Source of the DNA: JANNPJ01 sp035474375
GTDB lineage: Bacteria > Actinomycetota > Actinomycetes > Actinomycetales > Kineosporiaceae
Assembly: GCA_035474375.1 (NCBI GenBank)
Contig: DATINJ010000128.1
Span: 21,466 to 85,465 of the forward strand
Direction: 5' to 3'
Length of the DNA stretch: 64,000 bases
In this document: positions 24,922-32,864 of the stretch, piece after piece
Layout: every line of letters starts with the position of its first letter
How positions within the stretch are numbered: position 1 is the first letter of the stretch
The notes under the pieces: generated by a model
The model's database searches: none
Told to the model about the DNA's origin: nothing
The model's input: only the letters and a program-made list of their open reading frames with translations
Position numbers and translations under genes: made by a program

Positions 24922-25701
24922 TCAGACGGCCCGTCCGTCGGTCGCGCCGACGATCCAGGACACCAGTTGCCCGTGGTTCTCGGCGGTGGGCGCGGTTTGC
25001 CCCACGGTCCGGCCGCGTCGCAGCACCAGGGCCCGGTCGGCCACCGCCATGACGTGGTCCATGCTGTGGGAGATCAGGATCACGGTGACGCCGTCGTCCT
25101 TGAGCCGGCGAACCAGGTCGAGTACCCGGGACGATTCCCGCAGTCCGAGGGCTGCGGTCGGCTCGTCAAGGATCACCAGCCGCGAGGAGAAGGCGACCGC
25201 CCGGGCTACGGCGACCGCCTGGCGCTGGCCGCCGGACATCAGCGCCACCGCCGCGTCCAGATCGGGCAGCTTGACCTGCAGCCGGTCCAGCAACTCCGCA
25301 GTGCGCTCGGCCATCTGGCGGTGTCGCATCAGCCGGAGCCCGTGCGGCAGCCACGTCGGCCGGGCCAGCTCCCGGCCGGCAAAGAAGTTCGCCGCCGGGT
25401 CGAGGTTGTCGAAGAGCGCGAGGTCCTGATAGACGGTCTCCACCCCGTGCGCCCGCACCGCCATCGCGGTGGCGCTGGTGATGTCGACGCCGTCAAGGGT
25501 CACCGATCCCGAGTCGAGCCGGTGCACCCCGCTGATCGCCTTGATCAGCGTGGACTTGCCCGCACCATTGTCCCCGAGCAGGGCCAGGACCTCGCCGGCG
25601 GCGACATCGAACGTCACCCCGTCCAGCGCCACGACCGCGCCGAACCGCTTGCAGGCATCGCGCACCCGCAGCACGGGCACCGTCTCGACGGCCGCGGTCA
25701 T
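24922..25701 (-). CDS. ABC transporter ATPase, single-domain (FrcA-like)
   Basis: The 259-residue protein contains one ABC domain with Walker A GDNGAGKSTL, signature LMSGGQRQAVA, Walker B LVILDEPTAALG and switch LISHSM. It starts at ATG 25701, overlapping the permease stop by ATGA. It is homologous to the ATPase at 15568, including the HGVETVYQDLALFDNLDPAANFF-type segment. An 82-bp gap separates it from the binding-protein gene. Confidence 0.93.
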   Translation of the reverse strand: MTAAVETVPVLRVRDACKRFGAVVALDGVTFDVAAGEVLALLGDNGAGKSTLIKAISGVHRLDSGSVTLDGVDITSATAMAVRAHGVETVYQDLALFDNLDPAANFFAGRELARPTWLPHGLRLMRHRQMAERTAELLDRLQVKLPDLDAAVALMSGGQRQAVAVARAVAFSSRLVILDEPTAALGLRESSRVLDLVRRLKDDGVTVILISHSMDHVMAVADRALVLRRGRTVGQTAPTAENHGQLVSWIVGATDGRAV

Positions 25702-26798
25702 GCCCCGCTCACCGCCTGCAGGCTGCGGAATCGGCGCTCCAGGTATCCCCGGACCACGTCCAACTCGACGGCCACCACGATCACCGCACCCGTCGCCATG
25801 TACTGCCAGTTCGGGTCGATCCCGAGCAGGTTCAGCCCGTTACGCAGCACCGCGATCACCAGGGCCCCGGTGAGGGCGTTCAGCACCGTTCCGCGACCGC
25901 CGAGGAAACTGGCCCCACCAATGATCACCGCCGCGATCGCGTCCAGCTCCGCCAGGGCACCGGAGGTGGGCGAACCGGCGTCCCCCTTACCCATGGTGAG
26001 CAGGGCGGCCACGCCCGCCAGGAAGCCGCAGACGACGTAGACCGAGATCAGGACCGCCTGGACCGGGATCCCGTTGCGGACCGCAGCGTCCGGGTTGCCG
26101 CCGACCGCGTAGATCCAGCGCCCCCAGACCAGACCGCGGGTCACCAGAACCATGATCGCCGCCACCACGAGCACGACCAGCGCCGCGGTCGGGAACCAGC
26201 CGAACTCACCGCCACCCGGGATCGCGGCGATCCGGCCCGCACCGATTTCGTTCACCACCGGCGGCGCGCCCTGGATGGTCTCGCTGTGCGAGAGGTACAG
26301 GGCAAGACCGCTCGCCGCGGTCAGCATGGCGAGCGTCGGGATGAATGGATGCGGCAACCGGCCCTTGACGTAGAGCAAGCCGTTGACCAGACCGACCAGC
26401 GTTCCGGTGACCAGGGCGGCGGTCACCGCGAGCGTGGCCGACCCCTGATCGCGCCAGACCAGGGCGCCGACCACCGCGCTCAGCGACAGGTTGGACCCCA
26501 CGGACAGGTCGATCCCTCGGGTCACGACCACGAGCAGCTGCCCGAGCGCCAGGACGCAGATGACGGCCGACTGCTTGAGCACGTTGCCGAGGTTCTCCAG
26601 GGACAGGAAGACATCGGAGAGCAGGCTCAGCACCAGGACCAGCAGCACGAGGATGGTCGGCGGTCCCGCCCGCAAGGCAGCGAGAGCGATCTTCAAGCCG
26701 CGGTGAGCGCCCGGCCGCGCCCGCAGAGGGCTCGACTCGGTGGAGGGCTGCCTCTCCTGCGGGGCTGCCACCAGCGCTTCTGCACCGTGATCCGACAT
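25698..26798 (-). CDS. ABC transporter permease (RbsC-like), first gene of the sugar-acid operon
   Basis: The 366-residue permease has about ten hydrophobic segments and the family signature VTRGIDLSVGSNLSLSAVV, with a conserved IIGGASFLGGRGTVLNALTG loop. ATG 26798 is preferred because GAGGAGG lies 8 nt upstream; ATG 26804 and GTG 26807 sit too close to that site. The upstream gap to the divergent GntR gene contains a palindrome, probably the operator for this operon. Confidence 0.93.
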   Translation of the reverse strand: MSDHGAEALVAAPQERQPSTESSPLRARPGAHRGLKIALAALRAGPPTILVLLVLVLSLLSDVFLSLENLGNVLKQSAVICVLALGQLLVVVTRGIDLSVGSNLSLSAVVGALVWRDQGSATLAVTAALVTGTLVGLVNGLLYVKGRLPHPFIPTLAMLTAASGLALYLSHSETIQGAPPVVNEIGAGRIAAIPGGGEFGWFPTAALVVLVVAAIMVLVTRGLVWGRWIYAVGGNPDAAVRNGIPVQAVLISVYVVCGFLAGVAALLTMGKGDAGSPTSGALAELDAIAAVIIGGASFLGGRGTVLNALTGALVIAVLRNGLNLLGIDPNWQYMATGAVIVVAVELDVVRGYLERRFRSLQAVSGA

Positions 26799-26862
26799 CC
26801 GCATCACCTCCTCAGGTCTGGCGAAACCCTATGAACAAGATTTTCAATAGTCAATAGTAAAT

Positions 26863-26874
26863 ATCCTATAGGAT
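26863..26874. promoter_or_regulatory. GntR-type operator palindrome
   Basis: ATCCTATAGGAT is a perfect 12-bp palindrome in the AT-rich gap between the divergent permease (26798) and GntR (26899) genes. It is the only strong symmetry there and is a plausible binding site for this FCD-type GntR. Binding is inferred. Confidence 0.6.
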
Positions 26875-26898
26875 CGACGAGTATCAGAATCGTTATGT

Positions 26899-27645
26899 AT
26901 GCTCACCGCAGCGACGACCCCCAGGAGCTCCGTGGACCCCTTCGACCTTGGCGACGTGGCTCGAGCCACCCAGGCCGGCCAGCGCCTGAGTGCACGCGCA
27001 CCACTTGTTGACGACGTCCACGGGGCGCTCGTCGACATGCTGATGAACCATGACGTCGGGCCGGGCGCCCGACTCAACATCGACGGGCTCGCCCGCGCTC
27101 TCGGGGTCTCCCCCACGCCGGTCCGCGAGGCGCTGGCCCGCTTGGAGGCTCAGGGGCTGATCGTCAAGGAGCCCCGCCGCAGCTACATGGTGGCGCCCCT
27201 GATCGGCTTGGAAGAGCTGCGGGCGCTGATCGACTTCCGGCTGATTGTGGAACCGGCCGCGGCCGCCGCCGCGGCTCGGAACGCCTCGGCCGAAGCGGCC
27301 GCGGAACTCGTGACCTTCGCCCGCAGCGGCGGCGCGGGCCGCCGCGATGCCACCGCGAACCGCCAGGACATGATCTACGACGCGAAGTTCCATGACATGA
27401 TCGCCGAACTGAGCGGCAACCCGTGGTTGCGCGACTCCCTCGCGCGACTGCGCAGCCACCTGCACATGTATCGGCTCTACCACCACGCCCAGCAGGCGGC
27501 CGCGACCAAGCCTGAGCATGTGGCGATCGCCAAGGCGATCGCGGACGGGGACGCCGACGCCGCCGCTGAGGCCATGCGGACACACCTGCGCACAGCCATC
27601 GGACGGATCGACGACGCCTTCGCCTCGGTCAAGATCCACGGGTAG
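26899..27645 (+). CDS. GntR-family regulator with FCD domain
   Basis: The 248-residue protein has a winged helix (VDDVHGALVDML..GLARALGVSPTPVREALARLEAQGLI) and an FCD ligand domain (FHDMIAELSGNPWLRDSLARLRSHLHMYRLYH), in which His and Asp residues often bind metal and organic acids. FCD regulators commonly control sugar-acid pathways. No clear ribosome-binding site precedes ATG 26899; a CAGAAT -10-like box at 26885-26890 lies about 9 nt upstream, so the transcript could be leaderless. The 3' end overlaps the convergent enolase gene by 17 bp. Confidence 0.9.
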   Translation: MLTAATTPRSSVDPFDLGDVARATQAGQRLSARAPLVDDVHGALVDMLMNHDVGPGARLNIDGLARALGVSPTPVREALARLEAQGLIVKEPRRSYMVAPLIGLEELRALIDFRLIVEPAAAAAAARNASAEAAAELVTFARSGGAGRRDATANRQDMIYDAKFHDMIAELSGNPWLRDSLARLRSHLHMYRLYHHAQQAAATKPEHVAIAKAIADGDADAAAEAMRTHLRTAIGRIDDAFASVKIHG

Positions 27646-28798
27646 GAGCCGGCACCGGGCCGGCGAGCAGTCGTTGCCCGGCACGTTCCGGTCGTACGTG
27701 CGGGCTATCCGCGTCTCGGGGCCTGACCTGCTGGCCGAGCGCACGGATCAGCCTCTCGTCAACGGTGATCCCGAGGCCCGGCGAGTCTCCCAGGACGTAG
27801 GCGCCGTCCTCCACCGTCACGTCGACGGTCAGTCCCGTCGGCGGCTGCAGGTCCTGCAGTTCGCTGACGAGGTGGTTCGGGATCGCGGTAGCGGCGTGCA
27901 ACAGCGAGAGTGGCGTGGTGCCGATCGGGCTGACCGGCAGGTCGTGGGCGTGCGCCAGCGCCGCCACCCGCAGGAAGTGAGTCACTCCCCAGACTGCGGC
28001 CGTTTGCACGATGTCGAGCGCGCCGGCGGCCAGCAAGGGCCGGAATTGCTCCAGTCCGGTCAGGTTTTCGCCACTCGCCACGGAGGCCCGGATCCCGTTG
28101 CCGACGGCCGCCATCCCTTCGGCGTCCCATCGGCGCACCGGCTCCTCGACCCAGGTCAGGTCCAGCGTCCGCTCGAGTTCGGTCACGTGCCGCACCGCCT
28201 GCTTGCGGGTCCAGCACTCGTTGGCGTCCAGCATCAGGCCCGGGCGCACGCCCTTCGTTCCCTCGGTCAGGATGTCGCCGACGAGCGCCAGCCGGCGCCG
28301 GTCGCTCTCCAGGTCCAGGCCACCCTTGAGTTTGGCTGCCCGAAGACCTCTTTCGGCATATTCCTGGTAGACCCGAGCGAGTTCTTCGTCCTCCAGGCCG
28401 ATGTCGAGGCCGGACGCGTAGGCGGGCAACCGCCGATCGCGCCCACCCAGCAACCGCCACAACGGCTCGCCTGCCAGCTTGGCCTTGATATCCCAGAGTG
28501 CGGCATCCAGCGCACCAATCGTTCCGAACACGGCGCCGGCGTGCCCGGCTTTGAACGTCTGCCGCAGCATGCGGTCGTACAGCGTGGTGGTAGCGCGCGG
28601 GTCTTCGCCCTCAATGGCTGGGAAGATGGCGTCAATCTGCACGTGCGGCCCCAGACCCACCCCGACAATGCCCTCGTCGGTATCAACCAGGACGATCGGG
28701 ACGGCGGTGACTCCGTCCGCGAAAACGCCATTGGCGTCACCGACCGGCCTGCCCCAGTCCTGCACGGTGGTAAGGGTGCGGTACCCGGTAATGCGCAT
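27629..28798 (-). CDS. Enolase-superfamily protein (mandelate racemase/muconate lactonizing type)
   Basis: The 389-residue protein has the N-terminal capping domain and barrel of this superfamily. Metal ligands are readable as Asp191 (LMLDANE), Glu218 or Glu219 (WVEEP) and Glu244 (ASGEN). The general-base motif is Lys156-x-Lys158 (AAKLKGG). The opposite-face His-Asp dyad of acid-sugar dehydratases is not evident: VSPIGTTP (289-296) has Ile where His is expected, and DIVQTAAVWG (262-271) lacks the Asp. It is the last gene of a MalFG-type transporter operon, which suggests a sugar-acid substrate, but the active site looks atypical. Confidence 0.8.
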   Translation of the reverse strand: MRITGYRTLTTVQDWGRPVGDANGVFADGVTAVPIVLVDTDEGIVGVGLGPHVQIDAIFPAIEGEDPRATTTLYDRMLRQTFKAGHAGAVFGTIGALDAALWDIKAKLAGEPLWRLLGGRDRRLPAYASGLDIGLEDEELARVYQEYAERGLRAAKLKGGLDLESDRRRLALVGDILTEGTKGVRPGLMLDANECWTRKQAVRHVTELERTLDLTWVEEPVRRWDAEGMAAVGNGIRASVASGENLTGLEQFRPLLAAGALDIVQTAAVWGVTHFLRVAALAHAHDLPVSPIGTTPLSLLHAATAIPNHLVSELQDLQPPTGLTVDVTVEDGAYVLGDSPGLGITVDERLIRALGQQVRPRDADSPHVRPERAGQRLLAGPVPAPTRGS

Positions 28799-28799
28799 G

Positions 28800-29630
28800 T
28801 CAACCTTTCATCGAACCGGCAGTGATGGCCTCGCCGATCCGGCGCTGGAATACGAGGTAGATCGCGAGTACCGGGCCCGCAGCAATCAGAACGCCGGCGG
28901 CGAAGCTGGGGATGTCGTTCGAGTACTGGCCACGCAGGGAGGTGATCCCGACCATCAGCGTCCGATGTTCCGAGGACGGCATCATCAAGAGGGCAATCAG
29001 CACGTCGTTCCAGCAGAACAGCGCGTCGAGAATGCCGATCGACAGCAGCGCCGGGGTACCCAGCGGCAACATGATCCGCCGGTAGACACCGTACAGGCTG
29101 TTCCCATCGATCCTGGCGGCGTCCACAATCTCGGTCGGGATCGCACTGTAGTAACTCGCCATCAGGTAGATGGTGAACGGAAGGAACTGGGCGACATACG
29201 CGAGAATCAGGCCCGGATACGTGTCGATCAGCCCGACGTCCGCCATCGTGCGCGCGAGCGGCACCATGATCACCTGAAAGGGGATGAACAGCGCCGCCAG
29301 AAACCCGAGAAAGAGCATTCGAGAGCCGCGGAACCGCACCTGGCTCAGCGCGAATCCGGCCATCGAGCCGATCAGGAGAAGCAGCAGGACGGCTGCGGTC
29401 ACGATCACGAGTGAGTTGACGAAATAGCGTGCCATGCCGCCACTCGTCCACGCCGTGTCGACGTTTTCCCAGTTCACCGACCGGCTCACCGCGAACCGGT
29501 CGAGAATGTAATCGCGCTGCGACTTTACCGCGATGTTGGCGGTGAACAGCCAGGGGTAGATCGTCGCGAGCGCGAGTGCCGCCATGGGCAGGGCGACCAC
29601 CCATCGGCTCAGCCGTAAGCCGGGCATCAT
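28800..29630 (-). CDS. Carbohydrate ABC transporter permease (MalG type)
   Basis: The 276-residue protein has six membrane helices and the cytoplasmic EAA loop (IPTEIVDAARIDGNSLYGVYRRIMLPLGTPAL). This is the inner-half permease of CUT1 importers and pairs with the MalF-type protein upstream. It overlaps the MalF-type gene by 4 bp and stops 2 nt before the enolase-superfamily gene starts, so the set is one operon. Confidence 0.93.
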   Translation of the reverse strand: MMPGLRLSRWVVALPMAALALATIYPWLFTANIAVKSQRDYILDRFAVSRSVNWENVDTAWTSGGMARYFVNSLVIVTAAVLLLLLIGSMAGFALSQVRFRGSRMLFLGFLAALFIPFQVIMVPLARTMADVGLIDTYPGLILAYVAQFLPFTIYLMASYYSAIPTEIVDAARIDGNSLYGVYRRIMLPLGTPALLSIGILDALFCWNDVLIALLMMPSSEHRTLMVGITSLRGQYSNDIPSFAAGVLIAAGPVLAIYLVFQRRIGEAITAGSMKG

Positions 29631-30619
29631 TCCTCCCTCGTTCCGCGGCGAAGTAGCGCGATCTGGGCCAGCCCCACCGCCAGCATGATCAGGAAAAGCA
29701 CGGTTGAGGCGGCCGAAGCGAGGGCGGGCCGGTTCATTTGACCTTGCTGAATCCAGATGTAGTACTCCGGCAGGTAGGTGGATCCTCCCGGTCCACCACT
29801 GGTCATCACGAAGAGCAGACCGAACATCGAGGTCAGCATCCCGATCATCGTGGTGACGAAGACGAACTGGATGGTGCGCGACAGCCCTGGAATGATCACA
29901 TGCCAGATCACCTGTGGCGTCGAGGCCCCGTCCACCCGGGCCGCGTCCAGGAGCGTCTGATCCAGCGTCGCAAAGCCGGACAGGAAGACCACCAACGCCA
30001 TCCCGAAGGTCGCCCAGATGTGAACAGCCACCACGGTGAAGATGGCGATCCGCGAATCACCCAGCCAGTCAACCGGTTCGAGCCCGACGGACCCGAGAAC
30101 GGTGTTGAGCGGGCCATCGACGGCAAGCAACAGGTTGAAGATCGCTCCGATGATCACCGGTGACAGCACGGCAGGAAAGAAGTACACGCTGCGGAAGAAC
30201 TGGTGCCCTGGCACCCGCAAGAAGATGAACGTGGCCAGCAGGCCGGGGATCGCGACCGCGACCGGCAGGAGCAGCACGAGGATTCCGACGTTCCGCAGCG
30301 CCGTCCGAAACAGCGGATCGTGCAGCAGCTCGACGTAGTTGCCGAGACCGACCGCTGCGCCGTTGCGGTCACCATCGCCGGTGAAGGAGAAGTTCACCCC
30401 GAGCAGCAACGGCCACAAGCGCAGCACCACAAGGATCACGACCGCAGGAGCGACCAGCACGTAGGGAGCCAGTCCGTCGCGACTCGACCGGCGCCTGGCA
30501 GGCACCCGGCGGCCGCCTCGCCGGCTGTCCCGCAGTGGTGTCGGGGGCATCGTCAGCGTGTCGGGGGCCCGCCCGGCGCGCGCCGGGCGCGCCCACGACG
30601 ATGAGTTTCGGATCGGCAC
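29627..30619 (-). CDS. Carbohydrate ABC transporter permease (MalF type)
   Basis: The 330-residue protein has a basic, Arg-rich N-terminal extension (to about 45) and then six helices with an EAA loop (LDQTLLDAARVDGASTPQVIWHVIIPGL). The given start is GTG 30619, four bases after the binding-protein stop. ATG 30550 (MPPTPLRD) is a reasonable alternative that would shorten the extension. It forms the channel together with the MalG-type permease. Confidence 0.9.
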   Translation of the reverse strand: MPIRNSSSWARPARAGRAPDTLTMPPTPLRDSRRGGRRVPARRRSSRDGLAPYVLVAPAVVILVVLRLWPLLLGVNFSFTGDGDRNGAAVGLGNYVELLHDPLFRTALRNVGILVLLLPVAVAIPGLLATFIFLRVPGHQFFRSVYFFPAVLSPVIIGAIFNLLLAVDGPLNTVLGSVGLEPVDWLGDSRIAIFTVVAVHIWATFGMALVVFLSGFATLDQTLLDAARVDGASTPQVIWHVIIPGLSRTIQFVFVTTMIGMLTSMFGLLFVMTSGGPGGSTYLPEYYIWIQQGQMNRPALASAASTVLFLIMLAVGLAQIALLRRGTREE

Positions 30620-30623
30620 GAAG

Positions 30624-31907
30624 TCAGCCCTTTTGGTCCGCGGCAGCCAGCTGTTTCATGGCTTCGTCCACCGTCACGTCCTTCGACAGCAGCTTCTGTG
30701 ACAGTCGACCCATCACCTCCTGGGTCTTGGCCGACAGGGCCACGTGCAAAGCCGGCTTCCCGGAGGGGATCTCGGCGCTGATCGCCGCCGCGGCAGGACC
30801 GCCGCCGGAGATCTTGACCGACTTGTCGGCGGCGATCGCCCCGGCATCGCTTGAGTAGGCGGTCAAAGCGTCGGTACTGGTCAGAGACCGGACCAGGTCA
30901 GCGGCCAGAGCGGGGTCCTTCGTCCATTTCGCGACGCCGTATCCGACCCCGCCGTCATACGCGAGGCTCGGGGTGGTGCCGGGAGTGATGACCGGGGAGA
31001 GCATCACACCGAGGTTGTCGGGACCGATGATCGGGTTCATCTCGTGCCAGCCACCGACATCTGACATCAGACCGAACACATTCGCTCCGCCACCGCCCTC
31101 GAACTTGGTGTACTGGTCCATGAACATGGCGGTGGAGTTGGGGCCTGCGCTGTTCATGCCCAGGTCATTGGCCTCCTTCCACAGGGCGAACAGCTTCTTC
31201 ACGTCCGGGCTGTTCCAGTCCCGCTTTCCCGCGATCCAGTCGTCGTACTCGGCCGACGTGAGAATCCCGGAACCCATTCCGGACATCCAGAACTGAATGC
31301 CGTAGCCTTCCTTGTTGCCCAGCGAGAAGCAGGGCACCTTGGTCTTCTTCTTGATCGTGGCGCACGCGCTCACCAGCGCGTCCCAGGTGGCCGGTGGATT
31401 ATCGGGGTCGAGGCCGGCCTTCTTGTAAATGGTCTTGTTGTAGTAGATCGGGTGACCCTGCAGGGTGATCGGAGCGGCGTACGTTTTGCCGTCCTTGCTG
31501 AATGCGTCCCAGCCAGCCAGACGATCCTTGTCCGCTGCCAGGTACTGGTCCAGCGGGATCAGCGCGTCCGCCCGATCGCGGATCTGCCCGCCACCGTTGA
31601 ACAGCATGACGTCCGGCCCTTTACCGGCCTGGATGGCGGCACCCAGCAGCGTGTAGTAGTTGTCGAACGGCTGCGCCACGAATTCCAGCTGCACGTCGGG
31701 GTGCTTCTTCGCGAAATCAGCCTTGGCCTTCGCCACGAAATTCACCGCGGTCTTGTCCGAGGACTTCCAGTCCCAGACCACGAGTTTGCCTGTCCCAGAA
31801 CCTTTGTCGGTTCCCTTATCGGTTCCCTTGTCGGCGGCGCTACCGCACCCGGCCAAGGCCAACCCCGCCACCACAAGGGCGACGGGCCAGAGTCGTCGCT
31901 GCATCAT
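30624..31907 (-). CDS. Extracellular solute-binding lipoprotein, CUT1 family
   Basis: The 427-residue protein has a lipobox (LALAGCG, Cys about 21) followed by a TDKG repeat linker (three near-identical 12-bp units around 31797-31835). The fold is family 1 solute-binding (KLVVWDWKSSDKTAVNFVAKA, VQLEFVAQPFDNYY, GKGPDVMLFNGGGQI, TYAAPITLQGHPIYYNKTIYKKAGLDP). It binds the sugar or sugar acid for the downstream MalFG-type permeases. AGGAGTGAG lies ahead of ATG 31907. The operon is divergent from the GntR gene at 32061. Confidence 0.93.
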   Translation of the reverse strand: MMQRRLWPVALVVAGLALAGCGSAADKGTDKGTDKGSGTGKLVVWDWKSSDKTAVNFVAKAKADFAKKHPDVQLEFVAQPFDNYYTLLGAAIQAGKGPDVMLFNGGGQIRDRADALIPLDQYLAADKDRLAGWDAFSKDGKTYAAPITLQGHPIYYNKTIYKKAGLDPDNPPATWDALVSACATIKKKTKVPCFSLGNKEGYGIQFWMSGMGSGILTSAEYDDWIAGKRDWNSPDVKKLFALWKEANDLGMNSAGPNSTAMFMDQYTKFEGGGGANVFGLMSDVGGWHEMNPIIGPDNLGVMLSPVITPGTTPSLAYDGGVGYGVAKWTKDPALAADLVRSLTSTDALTAYSSDAGAIAADKSVKISGGGPAAAAISAEIPSGKPALHVALSAKTQEVMGRLSQKLLSKDVTVDEAMKQLAAADQKG

Positions 31908-31971
31908 CGCTGCTCACTCCTAGATCGGCCGGAAACCGGCCAAACGCCCGCTAGATTTGAGGCAAACATAA

Positions 31972-32014
31972 GTCGTATTACGTATGACGTCAATGGTCGC
32001 CGTTCACGTATACT
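31972..32014. promoter_or_regulatory. GntR operator candidate and promoter of the GntR gene
   Basis: GTCGTATTACGTATGAC (31972-31988) has GTC.TA and TA.GAC arms typical of GntR/FadR sites. A -10 (TATACT, 32009-32014) with a -35-like TGACGT (31985-31990) 18 bp upstream reads toward the GntR gene and overlaps the candidate site. A small inverted repeat, GGCCGG-AAA-CCGGCC (31927-31941), lies in the leader of the divergent transporter operon. Confidence 0.55.
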
Positions 32015-32060
32015 TGGCGACAGAGCGGCGGAGACCCGGCGCCGGGTCAACGGAGGGACC

Positions 32061-32831
32061 ATGACAGCAACTGAGCAGCCCGCCGGGAGCGCCTCGACGC
32101 CTCCGCCCTGGGCCCGGCGACCGGCGAACCTGGCCAGCGCTGTGACCGCAGAGCTGGTGCAGCGCATCGTCCGCGGCGTGCACCCAGTGAACTCACCGCT
32201 GCCGCCGGAACCCGCTCTCTGCGAGTCCTTCTCGGTCAGCCGAACCGTGGTGCGCGAGGCCGTGAAGATGCTTCAGCAAAACGGCCTGGTTCAAGTGCGC
32301 CAGGGTTCGGGCACCACGGTGACCCCGCAATCGATGTGGAACATGCTCGACGAACGGGTCCTGGCCGCGAGCATCGCCGAGGACGAAGGCCTGGACATCC
32401 TCGACGACCTGGTCGTCACTCGCCGGGTGCTGGAGTCCGACATGGCGAACGTCGCCGCCCGAACAGCTAGTGCCGACGACGTTGACGGGCTGCACGCGAT
32501 CGTCAACCGGATGGACGAGCTGGTAGACGACCACCTCGCCTACGAGCACGAGGATCGAGCGTTCCACGACCTGATCATGCGCACGTCCGGCAACCGCATC
32601 GCGCGGGGTGTCGTCCGCGCGCTGGAGAGCCAGGTCATCCATTCCGCCCGCTACATGGGCCACTCCGAGCGCAGTCTCTGTGTGGCCTCCAACCAGGGCC
32701 ACCGCCGGATCTACGAACGGATCGCGGCCCACGATCCGGACGGCGCGGCCGAGGCGATGTTCAACCACATCACCGACGCCTGGCTCGCCCGCCGGGATGG
32801 CCCCGGCGGGCTGACCCGGCTGGAACGCTGA
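32061..32831 (+). CDS. GntR-family regulator with FCD domain
   Basis: The 256-residue protein has a winged helix (AELVQRIVRGVHPVNSPLPPEPALCESFSVSRTVVREA region) and an FCD domain (FHDLIMRTSGNRIARGVVRALESQVIH). ATG 32061 follows CGGAGGGACC. It is divergent from the transporter/enolase operon and probably controls it. A longer frame reaching back to 31452 is antisense of the solute-binding protein gene and is not used. Confidence 0.92.
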   Translation: MTATEQPAGSASTPPPWARRPANLASAVTAELVQRIVRGVHPVNSPLPPEPALCESFSVSRTVVREAVKMLQQNGLVQVRQGSGTTVTPQSMWNMLDERVLAASIAEDEGLDILDDLVVTRRVLESDMANVAARTASADDVDGLHAIVNRMDELVDDHLAYEHEDRAFHDLIMRTSGNRIARGVVRALESQVIHSARYMGHSERSLCVASNQGHRRIYERIAAHDPDGAAEAMFNHITDAWLARRDGPGGLTRLER

Positions 32832-32864
32832 CGGTTCCCCCGGCCGCGCCCGTCGTCCTCGCGG

